Source: Shewanella benthica KT99
GTDB taxonomy: Bacteria; Pseudomonadota; Gammaproteobacteria; Enterobacterales; Shewanellaceae
Length of the DNA stretch: 64,000 bases
Reading direction: 5' to 3'
Assembly: GCF_000172075.1 (NCBI RefSeq)
Contig: NZ_ABIC01000012.1
Location: forward strand, 41,860-105,859
The notes beneath the pieces were generated by a model. The model had not been told where the DNA came from and did no database searches. It saw nothing but the letters and a program-made list of their open reading frames with translations. The translations under genes were made by a program, and so were the position numbers. Below, piece after piece: positions 1 through 8,664 of the stretch. Every line of letters starts with the position of its first letter. Position 1 is the first letter of the stretch.

Positions 1-112
1 AAAGCCAGTCTTACATAGGTCCAGCACCTACATAGGTTCTATAGATAACCCCCTTGCCAGTTGCTTATTTCGCTGCAGGTAACAAAAAGCAGTCTAATGA
101 CTGCCTTTCTCT
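1..112. repeat. Relic duplicate of the REP half and terminator found after amrS
   Basis: The first 18 bases match 1519-1536 (half of a REP-like palindrome) at about 15 of 18 positions. The inverted repeat at 84-112 is a decayed version of the terminator at 1541-1567 (AGCAGTCtaatGACTGC against GGCAGTCattaGACTGCC). Together with the valS relic at 201-266 this looks like one end of an old duplicated block. The order is the same as on the right side of amrS: REP half, terminator, valS 3' end. No gene is seen in 1-321. Confidence 0.6.
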
Positions 113-200
113 TTGGTCGGGGGAGCAAGTTATACTCGTGACTCGACACTGCATTTAGCTTTCTTAGCTCTATCTTGAGCTTACAGCTTAAGACTTGTAG

Positions 201-266
201 CTTCTTTTAACCTTCCTGCTTTCTGTTCGGTTAGTTTTTCGATATCGCGCAGATATCCAGCTTGCT
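201..266 (-). pseudogene. valS 3'-end remnant (second copy)
   Basis: Read on the minus strand this stretch encodes QAGYLRDIEKLTEQKAG, nearly the C-terminus of the intact ValRS downstream ([17 protein letters not shown], gene ending at 1620). At DNA level about 46 of 51 bases match after a gap of about 14 bases. Several differences are synonymous or conservative, so the copy diverged while still coding or came from a related strain. No start or catalytic part is present. Its place upstream of amrS, with a matching terminator relic further left, points to an old tandem duplication or gene replacement. Confidence 0.75.
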
Positions 267-321
267 GATACCTGACCCAAGCTTTTTAAACTAGGCTTTA
301 AGTATAGGTCAAGCCGGACAC

Positions 322-1473
322 ATGCTGATGATGTCTACATCGAGTACCAATACAGGTGAAATAAATCTGGTTAATAGCAATACTGGACAGACTAATATTG
401 CAGAAGCCAGTACTGTAAAAACTATGTACTGGCATCGACTAGACGACGGTAGGGTGCAATGCGATTTATGTCCCAGACATTGTCAGCTGCGTGAGGGCAA
501 GCGTGGGGTCTGTTTCGTGCGCCAAAACATAGATAATGAGATAAAGCTCACCAGCTATGGTCGCTCCAGTGGCTTCTGTATCGATCCCATCGAGAAGAAA
601 CCGCTGAATCATTTCTATCCCGGTAGTTCTGTACTTTCCTTTGGCACCGCAGGCTGCAATCTCTGTTGTAAGTTCTGTCAGAACTGGGACATCAGTAAGT
701 CACGTGAGTTCGATACCTTAGGCTCGAAAGCCAGTCCGGAATCATTGGCGGCAATGGCCAAGCGCATGGGCTGCAGGAGCATCGCCTTCACCTATAACGA
801 TCCGGTTATCTTCCTCGAGTACGCCATCGATGTGGCTCAGGCCTGTCATGAACTAGGGATAAACTCGGTGGCGGTGACAGCCGGTTATATCTGCCCCGAA
901 CCTAGGGTCGAGTTTTATCGCTACATGGACGCCGCCAATGTGGATCTGAAAGGTTTTACTCAAGACTTTTATCACAAAATTTGCAGCGGAAATCTCAGTG
1001 ATGTGCTCGATACCTTGCTCTATCTTAAGCATGAGACTCAAGTATGGTTCGAGATAACCACACTCTTGATCCCCGATGAAAACGACTCAGTCAAAGAGCT
1101 GGAGCAACAAACCAAGTGGATAGCCGATAACTTAGGTCATGATGTGCCACTGCATTTCAGTGCCTTTCATCCCGACTTTCATATGTTAGACAAGCCCATA
1201 ACCCCAGCATCGACTCTGATGCGGGCCAGAGAAATTGCCCTGGCTCAGGGGCTTAACTATGTCTATACCGGCAATATTCATGACACAGATGGCTGCAGCA
1301 GTTACTGCCCGTCATGTCATAAGTTGGTCATCAATCGAGACTGGTATGAGTTAGGCGAGTATCACCTCAATCATAGCGGCGAGTGCCAATACTGCGGTAC
1401 CCAAATACCGGGACGTTTCGATGGGCCTTGCGAGCATTTTGGCCGTCAGCGGATCCCAATTTCGATAGGTTAG
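322..1473 (+). CDS. amrS: AmmeMemoRadiSam-system radical SAM protein AmrS
   Basis: Radical SAM enzyme of the PflA-like group. The cluster-binding motif is visible as GCNLCCKFCQNW around residues 112-123, with the three cysteines of CxxxCxxC. A cysteine-rich N-terminal block (CDLCPRHCQLREGKRGVC, about 48-65) and a C-terminal CPSCHK/CQYCG zinc-like region complete the family pattern. The physiological substrate of this family is not settled; its usual partners AmrA (AMMECR1) and AmrB (Memo) are not visible here. The first 34 residues are low complexity and unlike the family, so the true start may be ATG 424 (MYWHRLDDG). Neither start has a good Shine-Dalgarno. A bidirectional terminator separates it from valS. 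Confidence 0.85.
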   Translation: MLMMSTSSTNTGEINLVNSNTGQTNIAEASTVKTMYWHRLDDGRVQCDLCPRHCQLREGKRGVCFVRQNIDNEIKLTSYGRSSGFCIDPIEKKPLNHFYPGSSVLSFGTAGCNLCCKFCQNWDISKSREFDTLGSKASPESLAAMAKRMGCRSIAFTYNDPVIFLEYAIDVAQACHELGINSVAVTAGYICPEPRVEFYRYMDAANVDLKGFTQDFYHKICSGNLSDVLDTLLYLKHETQVWFEITTLLIPDENDSVKELEQQTKWIADNLGHDVPLHFSAFHPDFHMLDKPITPASTLMRAREIALAQGLNYVYTGNIHDTDGCSSYCPSCHKLVINRDWYELGEYHLNHSGECQYCGTQIPGRFDGPCEHFGRQRIPISIG

Positions 1474-1490
1474 GGGGGCTGCCTCCTGTA

Positions 1491-1536
1491 GGAGCTGCTT
1501 TAGGCACCTCTCCCGGCTGAAGCCGGTCCTACATAG
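1491..1536. repeat. REP-like palindromic element
   Basis: The sequence starts TGTAGGAGCTGCTTTAGG and ends CGGCTGAAGCCGGTCCTACA, so TGTAGGA and TCCTACA form the outer arms and CGGCT/AGCCG an inner one. This is the layout of bacterial REP elements (extragenic, hairpin-forming). It sits just after the amrS stop codon. Half of it recurs at 1-18. Confidence 0.65.
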
Positions 1537-1540
1537 AAAC

Positions 1541-1567
1541 AAAAAGGGCAGTCATTAGACTGCCCTT
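1541..1567. terminator. Bidirectional terminator between amrS and valS
   Basis: Inverted repeat AAAGGGCAGTC-atta-GACTGCCCTTT with A-rich and T-rich flanks, able to stop transcription from amrS (plus) and valS (minus). Confidence 0.85.
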
Positions 1568-1619
1568 TCTTTTAAATGCTTGTTCCTAATTTCTCGCTCC
1601 TAGGAACTCGACACTTCTT

Positions 1620-4535
1620 TTAACTTTCAAGTTTCGCCAGCTCTGCTTTCTGCTCGGTTAGCTTGTCGATATCGCGTTGATATCCGACTTGCTTAGCTCG
1701 CTCTTTCTCAATCACGGCAGCCGGGGCTTTCGCCACGAAGCCTTGGTTAGAGAGCTTACCTTCGATGCGCTTAAACTCAGCGGCAGCCTTCTCGAGAAGC
1801 TTGTCGATACGCGCGACTTCTTTAGCCACATCGATAAGACCCGCCATAGGGATAAGCAGCTCCATATCACCAATCAACTGAGTGGTGGACATAGGTGCGG
1901 CCTCATCGTCGCTGAGGATTGTCATAGACTCAAGCTTAGCCAAGGTCTTGAAGAAGGTTTGGTTCTCTTCCAGACGAGCCTTGTCTTGCTCGTTGACGCC
2001 GCGTAGTAGGGCGTTAAGCGGCTTAGATGGGGCGATGTTCAGTTCGGCGCGAATGTTACGTACCGCTGTGATGACCTGCTTAACCCACTCGAGATCTTCC
2101 ATAGCCTGAGCATCGACCTTGTCAGCCTGATATTCAGGGAAAGGTGCCAACATCAGAGTATCGCCGCTAACGCCAGCCAGTGGCTGTACACGCTTCCAGA
2201 TAGTCTCTGTGATATAAGGCATCATAGGATGCATCAGACGTTGCATCTGCTCTAGTACAGTCACTAGAGTATGGCGGGTGCCACGCTTCTGAGCCTCGGT
2301 GCCAGTCTGTATCACAGGCTTAGTTAGCTCTAAGTACCAGTCACAGAACTGGTTCCAGGTGAACTCATAGATGGTGTTTGCCGCGAGGTCGAAACGGTAG
2401 TTCTCCATGTGTTCGTCAAAGGCTTTAACCGTCTGGTTAAACAGGCCTATGATCCAGCGATCTGCGAGAGACCGCTCCATTTCACCCGGCTTGCCGTCAG
2501 TTAGAATCTGACCGCAATCTAATGGCTCGCCTGGGGCATTGCTGTGTTGATCTTCTGACTGCACTTCTGTGTTCATCAACACATAGCGTGAGGCGTTCCA
2601 GATCTTGTTACAGAAGCTGCGGTAACCGTCGAGACGCTTCATGTCCCAGCTGATATCACGGCCTGTGGATGCCATAGAGGCTAGCGTGAAACGCAGGGCG
2701 TCAGTACCGTGGGCTTCAATGCCATCGGCAAATTCTTTACGTGTGCTCTTCTCGATTTTTGCAGCAAGTTTGGGCTGCATCAGGTTAGCGGTACGCTTGG
2801 TCACCAGTGACTCAAGATCGATACCGTCAATCATGTCTAACGGATCCAGTACGTTGCCCTTAGACTTAGACATCTTATTACCGACTTCGTCACGAATGAG
2901 TCCGGTCACGTAAACGGTCTTAAAGGGAACCTGTGGCTTGCCGTTTTCATCTTTGATGAAGTGCATGGTCATCATGATCATGCGGGCAACCCAGAAGAAG
3001 ATGATGTCGAAGCCAGTGACTAATACATCGGTTGGGTGGAAAGCTTTAAGCTCTGCGGTATCTTTCGGCCAGCCAAGGGTCGAGAAGGTCCAAAGCGCCG
3101 AGCTAAACCAGGTATCGAGTACATCCTTGTCTTGGCGTAACACGACCGAGTCGTCAAGCTTATGCTTAGCACGTACTTCTGCTTCGTCGCGGCCAACATA
3201 GACCTTACCGGCTTCGTCGTACCAGGCCGGGATCCTGTGTCCCCACCAAAGTTGGCGTGAGATACACCAATCGTTAATATCGCGCATCCAAGAGTTGTAC
3301 ATGTTCTCGTACTGCTGCGGCACGAACTTGATGTCGCCATTTTTGACCGCTTCCATGGCCGTCTTAGCCATAGGGGCAACAGATACATACCATTGATCGG
3401 TCAGTAGTGGCTCGATAACCACGCCAGAGCGATCGCCATAAGGCACTTTCAGTGCGTGTGGATCTATCTTACCCAGTAGTCCAAGGGTGTCGAATTCTGC
3501 GATGATTGCAGTTCGTGCCTTGAAACGATCCAGACCGGCATAACGCTCGGGCAGGCTGTTATCTAATTCGGTATTGCTGGTGCCATCTGTGTTAACCACT
3601 TCGGCTGAGCTACGGATAGCCGCATCGAAAGTTAAGATGTTGTACATAGGCAGGTTATGACGCTTACCGACTTCGTAATCGTTAAAGTCGTGAGCAGGCG
3701 TTATCTTCACACAACCGGTACCGAATTCGATGTCGACATAATCATCGGCAACGATAGGAATAAGACGGTTAACGATTGGCAGCAGGATAAACTTGCCGAC
3801 TAAGGACGCATAACGTGCATCATCGGGATGAACCGCAACCGCGCTGTCACCTAACATGGTTTCGGGACGAGTGGTGGCCACTTCTAAATAGTCTTTACCG
3901 TCGGCAGTCAATGCGCCATCGGCCAGCGGGTAGCGGAAATGCCACATGCTGCCTTGTTTCTCTTTGCTCTCGACTTCGAGATCTGAGATCGCCGTGTGCA
4001 GAGCCGGATCCCAGTTAACCAGGCGCTTACCACGGTAGATTAGGTCATCTTCATACAAGCGCACGAACACTTCCTGAACGGCTTCAGACATGCCTTCGTC
4101 CATGGTGAAACGTTCGCGATCCCAATCCACAGAAGCGCCGAGACGACGCAGTTGTTTAGTGATGGTGCCACCGGATTCTTTCTTCCAGTCCCAGATCTTA
4201 TCGATAAATTTATCGCGGCCAAGATCGTGACGTGTCTTGCCTTCTTCGGCTGCCAATTTACGCTCAACTAGCATCTGAGTCGCGATGCCCGCATGATCTG
4301 TACCTACCTGCCAAAGGGTGTTTTTGCCCTTCATACGCTGATAACGAGTCAGAGTATCCATAATGGTATCTTGGAAGGCGTGGCCCATGTGCAGGCTGCC
4401 CGTCACATTTGGTGGCGGGATCATGATGCAATAGTTGCCTTTGGACTCGTCGCCATGTGGCTTGAAGTAACCTTTCTCTTCCCATTCTTGATAGAGGGAC
4501 TGTTCAATAGACTGCGGGTTGTATGTTTTTTCCAT
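1620..4535 (-). CDS. valS: Valine--tRNA ligase
   Basis: Class I aminoacyl-tRNA synthetase that charges tRNA-Val in the cytoplasm and edits mischarged threonine. The 971 residues fit a full-length bacterial ValRS. The HIGH-type motif appears as HMGH near residue 50 ([13 protein letters not shown]) and the KMSKS loop as [13 protein letters not shown] near 556. An editing domain, an anticodon-binding domain (DRWIIG region) and a C-terminal coiled-coil arm rich in Lys and Glu are all present. It lies 21 bp after holC, as in the usual pepA-holC-valS order, so it is probably cotranscribed with holC. A relic of a second valS 3' end lies at 201-266. Confidence 0.98.
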   Translation of the reverse strand: MEKTYNPQSIEQSLYQEWEEKGYFKPHGDESKGNYCIMIPPPNVTGSLHMGHAFQDTIMDTLTRYQRMKGKNTLWQVGTDHAGIATQMLVERKLAAEEGKTRHDLGRDKFIDKIWDWKKESGGTITKQLRRLGASVDWDRERFTMDEGMSEAVQEVFVRLYEDDLIYRGKRLVNWDPALHTAISDLEVESKEKQGSMWHFRYPLADGALTADGKDYLEVATTRPETMLGDSAVAVHPDDARYASLVGKFILLPIVNRLIPIVADDYVDIEFGTGCVKITPAHDFNDYEVGKRHNLPMYNILTFDAAIRSSAEVVNTDGTSNTELDNSLPERYAGLDRFKARTAIIAEFDTLGLLGKIDPHALKVPYGDRSGVVIEPLLTDQWYVSVAPMAKTAMEAVKNGDIKFVPQQYENMYNSWMRDINDWCISRQLWWGHRIPAWYDEAGKVYVGRDEAEVRAKHKLDDSVVLRQDKDVLDTWFSSALWTFSTLGWPKDTAELKAFHPTDVLVTGFDIIFFWVARMIMMTMHFIKDENGKPQVPFKTVYVTGLIRDEVGNKMSKSKGNVLDPLDMIDGIDLESLVTKRTANLMQPKLAAKIEKSTRKEFADGIEAHGTDALRFTLASMASTGRDISWDMKRLDGYRSFCNKIWNASRYVLMNTEVQSEDQHSNAPGEPLDCGQILTDGKPGEMERSLADRWIIGLFNQTVKAFDEHMENYRFDLAANTIYEFTWNQFCDWYLELTKPVIQTGTEAQKRGTRHTLVTVLEQMQRLMHPMMPYITETIWKRVQPLAGVSGDTLMLAPFPEYQADKVDAQAMEDLEWVKQVITAVRNIRAELNIAPSKPLNALLRGVNEQDKARLEENQTFFKTLAKLESMTILSDDEAAPMSTTQLIGDMELLIPMAGLIDVAKEVARIDKLLEKAAAEFKRIEGKLSNQGFVAKAPAAVIEKERAKQVGYQRDIDKLTEQKAELAKLES

Positions 4536-4556
4536 GGGAGTGTGTGCTTCTCAAAC

Positions 4557-5021
4557 TTAATTAAGTGGTTGTTTCGTTAAGTCTCGAGTGCTTAAAGTCA
4601 CTCCAAGGCTCTTATACTGGCGGTAACGATCGCGTGCGATCGTCTTATGCCCGGCATCGTTGGTAACGAAATCGATAATTTGGCCAAAGTTTACCGCAAA
4701 TGAGGGTACTTGGTCTGCAAGATTAATCAGAAGATGGCGATTTTTATTGGGCCCTAAGCTATCGAAACCGATTTCCACCGGCGCACCTGTGAGAGGGCCT
4801 TCACCCTTGAGGTTATGGGGCACAAAAGAATTTGGCTCAAATTGCCATAACAATTCATCGACAGCATATGCCTGTTCTCTATCCTGAGTATGGACATAAA
4901 CCAGTTGCTGATTAACATATGCATCTTGTGCAAGCTCACAGGCTAATCTGTGTACCTGCAGCGTCGCCTCGGTGGGGCTATTGGCCTCATCAGGCATCAC
5001 GTAAAATAGGGCATTTGGCAT
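4557..5021 (-). CDS. holC: DNA polymerase III chi subunit
   Basis: Chi is an accessory protein of the replicative clamp loader; with psi it links the holoenzyme to single-strand-binding protein. The 154 residues carry the family pattern: an N-terminal A-FYV segment, a middle LLWQFEPNSFVPHNL strand-loop and a GPLTGAPVEIGF stretch matching the Rossmann-like chi fold. It is 21 bp upstream of valS on the same strand. In enterobacteria pepA precedes holC directly; here 3.6 kb of unrelated DNA and repeats intervenes, so holC-valS must have its own promoter in 5022-5150 or beyond. Confidence 0.93.
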   Translation of the reverse strand: MPNALFYVMPDEANSPTEATLQVHRLACELAQDAYVNQQLVYVHTQDREQAYAVDELLWQFEPNSFVPHNLKGEGPLTGAPVEIGFDSLGPNKNRHLLINLADQVPSFAVNFGQIIDFVTNDAGHKTIARDRYRQYKSLGVTLSTRDLTKQPLN

Positions 5022-5542
5022 AGTAAGGCTTAGTCTTGGCTTTCAGTTTTAGTGAATAGGCTTAATTTACTGTCGAAAGGAGGGATTTTACACTAAACGG
5101 ATGTTAGTTATCAGCCTCTTTTTGTGCAGCGTTAAGCTTAGTTTTGTGTCATGAGAGTTCATGGTGACTTTTAGCGGTATTGTTATCTATTGCCTGCCGT
5201 GGGTGCCGTGCATGGTCTTGTATATTCCAGACATACATAAGACATTTCCTATAGCCTAGTAGGTCAGATGCACCAATGTCGTGATCACAGGATGTGACAG
5301 AACGACCTTTTAGTGCAAACACTTCTGTGACACGCCGCAAGCACAGTCCCTGTGGGCTCTGCGACATCATCCCTGATGTCGAAGGTCACAGCCGCGTTCA
5401 CACCTGTTCTGGTTTCGAGAAAGTTGCTTCTTCGATTTGAATCTCATTGGCGAGCAGCGATTAAGTCACTGCAAGATTTAGTCAGAGATCCACAAGCATG
5501 CTATTAAATTCGTGGGGATCCCTCAGGGTCGGAGCGAATAAG
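5022..5542. other. Gene-free spacer with palindrome-rich, repeat-like DNA
   Basis: No convincing gene. The 73-codon minus-strand frame at 5149-5370 has no Shine-Dalgarno and no recognisable fold. The segment 5280-5420 contains short inverted repeats, for example GACATCAtcccTGATGTC around 5362-5379. Its style resembles the dispersed repeat that starts at 5543, so it may be a further module of that family. Confidence 0.4.
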
Positions 5543-5902
5543 GTAAAACTACCTCAAGTTTCATTCGTAACTAACACGCTTTGGGCAAAATGAGTTACAG
5601 CATGCTAGCAATCAAGCTCAAATCTAAGAGGCACCTTTATTGTAAATCAGTCAGTGTAGATGCCGCTGCCGCAGAGCGGTCACGGGAGGCTTTACAACGA
5701 CTCGCAGAACCATCTCTAATTAAATAGTGCACATAAGGGCAGGCGGTAGGTGGCGATGAAGGTACGACCTTCAATGACGCATCCCAATAGCAAGGCCGCT
5801 GGATTTCGGCTCAAAAGGTCTGCCGGAATGACTGGAAATAGCTACCTTTATCAAATGAATCAAGACAAAAATGTACTCTAGTTTCATTCGAAGCCGGCCT
5901 AT
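5543..5902. repeat. Composite dispersed repeat, copy A
   Basis: Bases 5543-5680 match 36173-36290 closely (shared core CTTTGGGCAAAATGAGTTAC followed by AGCATGCTAGCAATCAAGCT). After a region missing here, 5705-5850 matches the right part of copy C (shared ACTCGCAGAACC, GTGCACATA, CAGGCGGTAG, GGCTCAAAAG, TCTGCCGGAATGAC). It ends with GTTTCATTCGAAGC, which resembles its own beginning. It carries no coding frame. Confidence 0.75.
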
Positions 5903-5917
5903 TATTTGAGGCCAGTT

Positions 5918-6538
5918 TTAAAGCTGTTTCTGATAAATACCTTCTGCTGCATCGGTGACTTGAAAACCTATGTTGAATAGGTAGTTTTTGTGCTCCACTG
6001 TTGCCGCTTTAGCTATGAGCGTATTAATACCACGCTGTTTAATTTCATCGGGGTGTGATACAAAGTAATAGTTTGCTAGCTTAAAGTCACGGTATTGTGG
6101 TGTGACATAATCGAGCAAAATAGACAGTTCACCCTTTTCATTATTGTTGCCCACTAATACCCCAGCAATACTGTTATTTCTAAGCATATAAAACACAGTA
6201 TTGGCCTTTCTGAGCTCCTCGATGGATGTCTGTGTCTCAATATCGGCCAAGTTTTCTGAGATGAAATGGTCAAAATATTCAGTATTGACCGATGCTGCAA
6301 TTAGCTTAAACTGCTCATCTGTTGAATAAAATCGCCATAAAAAATAAATATTTATTCCTGCTATACCAAAGTTCATAAACATCGTCGGGTAAGAGTTTAT
6401 AAGATAAGCAAAGCCTGCGAAGGCAAGGCAACCAACTAGGTTGATCAGCCTCAGCTTTATGATTGATGTCATCGTCAGAGAAACGAGGACGATTAACGAC
6501 GCCAGATAACCAAACCACTCTACCCAATCAAAATCCAT
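5918..6538 (-). CDS. YgjV-like inner-membrane protein with a C-terminal GNAT-like domain
   Basis: About the first 75 residues are hydrophobic and form roughly three membrane helices (WFGYLASLIVLVSLTM, LVGCLAFAGFAYLI, FMNFGIAGINIYFLW), with the WxGYLAS and NxWR-like features of the YgjV family. The remaining 130 residues are soluble; a stretch with a GVLVG strand, SILLDYVTPQYRDFKLANY and the ending NYLFNIGF recalls an acetyltransferase fold. I infer a membrane-anchored GNAT-like protein of unknown substrate. It lies between repeat copies A and B in the block that splits pepA from holC. Confidence 0.6.
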   Translation of the reverse strand: MDFDWVEWFGYLASLIVLVSLTMTSIIKLRLINLVGCLAFAGFAYLINSYPTMFMNFGIAGINIYFLWRFYSTDEQFKLIAASVNTEYFDHFISENLADIETQTSIEELRKANTVFYMLRNNSIAGVLVGNNNEKGELSILLDYVTPQYRDFKLANYYFVSHPDEIKQRGINTLIAKAATVEHKNYLFNIGFQVTDAAEGIYQKQL

Positions 6539-6682
6539 TTTCTATCCCTGTATGATTAGTAAACACAGCTAATTATTACTTTGTTATAAAAGGAGGGTCA
6601 AGACAATATTTCATCAACTCCAACACCGTTATTTATTAGTGATGCGGATAAATCGAAGAGAATAGTTGCTTGTGAATAACCA

Positions 6683-7000
6683 GGTGTAGATGCGGCTGCG
6701 AGCTTTCGAAACCGGGCCGAAAATGTTCCCTACATTTTTCGGCATTTCCACCGCTGGCTCATAGGAAAATGGGGAATGTCTTAAAAGCGTCTGGAATACT
6801 TAAGACCTTGGAGGTCAGATGTACTCTTATGCAATCAAGAGCCGGCGTTTCGCAGACCCTTGTCAAAGAAGGTGGTGCACAATCCTCGCCGGGCAGGCGG
6901 TAGGTTACTATGAATGTAAAACATTCAGGCAATCTACCAAATACCAATATAAATAGAGCCAAGATTAGAAAATGTAATCAAGCTTCATTCCAAGCTAATA
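6683..7000. repeat. Composite dispersed repeat, copy B
   Basis: It begins with GTGTAGATGCGGCTGCGAGCTT, shared with copies A and C. A private insert with a hairpin (CCGAAAATGTtccctACATTTTTCGG, about 6718-6743) follows. Then come AATCAAGAGCCGGCG, TCGCAGACCC, GTGCACA and CAGGCGGTAGGT, in the same order as copy C. The end, AAGCTTCATTCCAAGCTAAT followed by ACACTTT, matches the left start of copy A, so units may be joined head to tail. The 67-codon frame inside it at 6759-6962 is judged spurious. No gene is seen in 6539-7019. Confidence 0.7.
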
Positions 7001-7019
7001 CACTTTATGTAAGCAGGAT

Positions 7020-7223
7020 TTAGTGGGTTATCCTTAATCGATATATCCCAGCTTCAGAGAGGACACATTCATCTTGTCCTATTTGGCTGTTGGGTGAGTC
7101 AATATATCTGTTGTTGCTAAAAGCACGGTGGAAGTCCCAGTAGCCTGCTGAATTTTCAACCCACTCAGGATATTTCTTGCCGCCTAACTCTATGGTCAAT
7201 GGACCTTTTCTAAGTTTTTCCAT
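7020..7223 (-). CDS. Small conserved-looking protein, unknown function
   Basis: A 67-residue frame starting MEKLRKGPLTIELGGKKY. The start at 7223 is chosen because AGGAGA lies 6 bases upstream; a longer reading back to 7310 has no such signal. The product has a PLTIELGGKKYPEW strand pair and an aromatic middle (GYWDFHRAF). There is no signal peptide or membrane segment, and I do not recognise the family. It stands alone in the repeat-rich insert between pepA and holC. Confidence 0.55.
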   Translation of the reverse strand: MEKLRKGPLTIELGGKKYPEWVENSAGYWDFHRAFSNNRYIDSPNSQIGQDECVLSEAGIYRLRITH

Positions 7224-7471
7224 AAGACTTCTCCTATTCACCCTTTCGATCAAGGGCCTTGTCACAGTAAATGAACGCATAACAATCTTGAAGATATCGA
7301 AGTGGAGCAATGAACCCTTTAACCTTGAGAAGGCTTAACATAAGGATTAATGATGCTGGTTCAATATTGATAGGTCTTAATTAAAACTGCATAGGCCCTA
7401 TGTTGAATCTTTAATAAAGCCAGAATTTAAAGATAGGACATTTTGATTACTTTCACCCTAAGTTTTTACTT

Positions 7472-7524
7472 ATACCATTCCGAGTAAGTATCTGAACTGA
7501 CCAGATACTTATATGGAATGGTAT
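7472..7524. repeat. Short hairpin (MITE-like) element with ATACCATTCC ends
   Basis: A 53-bp inverted repeat: outer arms ATACCATTCC/GGAATGGTAT and inner arms TAAGTATCTG/CAGATACTTA around a 6-base loop. The ATACCA...TGGTAT ends recur at 28988-29045 and as half-sites at 24404, 46983 and 62237. From memory such palindromes are common between genes in Shewanella and relatives. Confidence 0.65.
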
Positions 7525-7560
7525 TAGATGTGGGCCATATATATCGACTAAACTCAATAG

Positions 7561-7950
7561 ATGAACGAAAATAAGCCAAATTTATATGTTCTCTACGATG
7601 GTGGCTGCCCCCGATGCATCAAGGATAGAGGCAAGTATTCACGTATCGCGGGACGCCATGCCGATGGGGTCTACTGGTTCGATATTACAGATCAGGACGA
7701 GAAGTTAAAGGCTTGGGGAATCGCCCCATATAAGGCGTTGACCGAATTGCATGTGATCATTGGCGAATGTGAGAATGTTAACCAGCCTAGAGTCGTATCT
7801 GAGCTTGATGCCTACATAGTCCTGATGCTAAGGGTGCCGATACTTAAACCATTGGCCTGGTTGATGGGGCGAAAGTTAGTGCGTCCGCTATTATCAAAGC
7901 TGTATCGCAAGGCTGTCTACAGGCGGCTTAAATGTGAAGGCAGGTTATAG
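7561..7950 (+). CDS. DCC-family (DUF393) thiol-disulfide oxidoreductase-like protein
   Basis: The defining YDGGCPRC motif is near the N-terminus (residues 12-19), with the DxDxxC-like Cys pair CPRC. The family is thioredoxin-like by fold, but substrates are unknown. The later region (LRVPILKPLAWLMG, RPLLSKLYRKAVYRRLKC) is the usual amphipathic tail. The stop codon abuts the ATG of the first 105-bp repeat unit (TAGATG), and the C-terminal peptide VYRRLKCEGRL is echoed as VYRRLYCGRGL at the end of each unit. It is probably cotranscribed with the VOC gene. Confidence 0.85.
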   Translation: MNENKPNLYVLYDGGCPRCIKDRGKYSRIAGRHADGVYWFDITDQDEKLKAWGIAPYKALTELHVIIGECENVNQPRVVSELDAYIVLMLRVPILKPLAWLMGRKLVRPLLSKLYRKAVYRRLKCEGRL

Positions 7951-8160
7951 ATGGCGATTACACTGACCCATTATGTCTGCTTGCATGTCATGAATGTTAT
8001 CGAGCTTTATCGTATAAGCGTTTACCGGCGGCTTTATTGCGGAAGGGGATTATAGATGGCAATTACACTGACCCATTATGTCTGCTTGCATGTCATGAAT
8101 GTTATTGAGCTTTATCGTATAAGCGTTAACCGTCGGCTTTATTGCGGAAGGGGATTATAG
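7951..8160 (+). repeat. Two tandem 105-bp units, each a 34-codon chimeric minigene
   Basis: Units 7951-8055 and 8056-8160 differ at only about four positions. Each reads as a complete frame: MAITLTHYVCLHVMN... resembles the start of the downstream VOC protein (MAIALTHIALHVMD), and ...VYRRLYCGRGL-stop resembles the end of the upstream DCC protein. Start and stop codons abut (TAGATG) at all three joints. I infer an old tandem duplication spanning the gene junction, followed by a recent doubling. Whether the minigenes are translated is unknown. Confidence 0.8.
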
Positions 8161-8568
8161 ATGGCGATCGCACTGACCCATATCGCTTTGCACGTCATGG
8201 ACTTTGAAGCTTGTGTCGATTTTTACTGCTCCTACGCTGGCATGAATGTCATACATGAGCGACCAAGCGGAGAAAAGCGTATCGTTTGGCTCTGCGAGCC
8301 GGGACAGGAGTCGCAATTTATTATTGTGATGCTCCCAGGAGGGGAAGGCCATCAGCAGCAGATGAATGATTTTTCCCACTTAGGTTTTGCACTGGAGAGT
8401 AAAGCAGCCGTAGATAAAATTGCCATGCGTGCCGAGGAAGAGGGGATCTTGGTTTGGGGTGTGCGGGAAGATAGTTATCCTGCAGGTTACTATTGTGGTG
8501 TCAGGGATCCCGACGGCAATTTTGTCGAGTTCAGCTATGGTCAGCCACTTGGGCCAGGCGCTCCCTGA
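8161..8568 (+). CDS. VOC (glyoxalase/bleomycin-resistance) family protein
   Basis: 135 residues with the two beta-alpha-beta-beta-beta halves of the vicinal-oxygen-chelate fold: LTHIALHVMDFEACVDFY at the start, HLGFALES in the middle and the closing RDPDGNFVEF. His7, Glu/His in the second half and Glu near FVEFS could bind a divalent metal. The substrate cannot be told. It is preceded by two partial copies of its own start (7951-8160), which abut its ATG, and followed by a terminator shared with pepA. Confidence 0.85.
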   Translation: MAIALTHIALHVMDFEACVDFYCSYAGMNVIHERPSGEKRIVWLCEPGQESQFIIVMLPGGEGHQQQMNDFSHLGFALESKAAVDKIAMRAEEEGILVWGVREDSYPAGYYCGVRDPDGNFVEFSYGQPLGPGAP

Positions 8569-8605
8569 ATTGGGGAAAGTATAGCGCTACTGAAACCACA
8601 AAATA

Positions 8606-8635
8606 AAAGGGCGAACACGTATGTGTTCGCCCTTT
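8606..8635. terminator. Bidirectional terminator between the VOC gene and pepA
   Basis: Perfect inverted repeat AAAGGGCGAACAC-gtat-GTGTTCGCCCTTT. It serves the plus-strand VOC gene and the minus-strand pepA, and confirms that pepA transcription ends here rather than continuing into holC. Confidence 0.85.
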
Positions 8636-8664
8636 AGTGTATTACTTAGTGATCAAGGCTGAGC

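Noticed and set aside
5149..5370. 73-codon minus-strand frame
   Set aside because: No ribosome site, composition typical of chance frames over palindrome-rich repeat DNA, no recognisable domain.
6759..6962. 67-codon frame inside repeat B
   Set aside because: It lies wholly within the dispersed repeat, is not kept in copies A or C and has no ribosome site.
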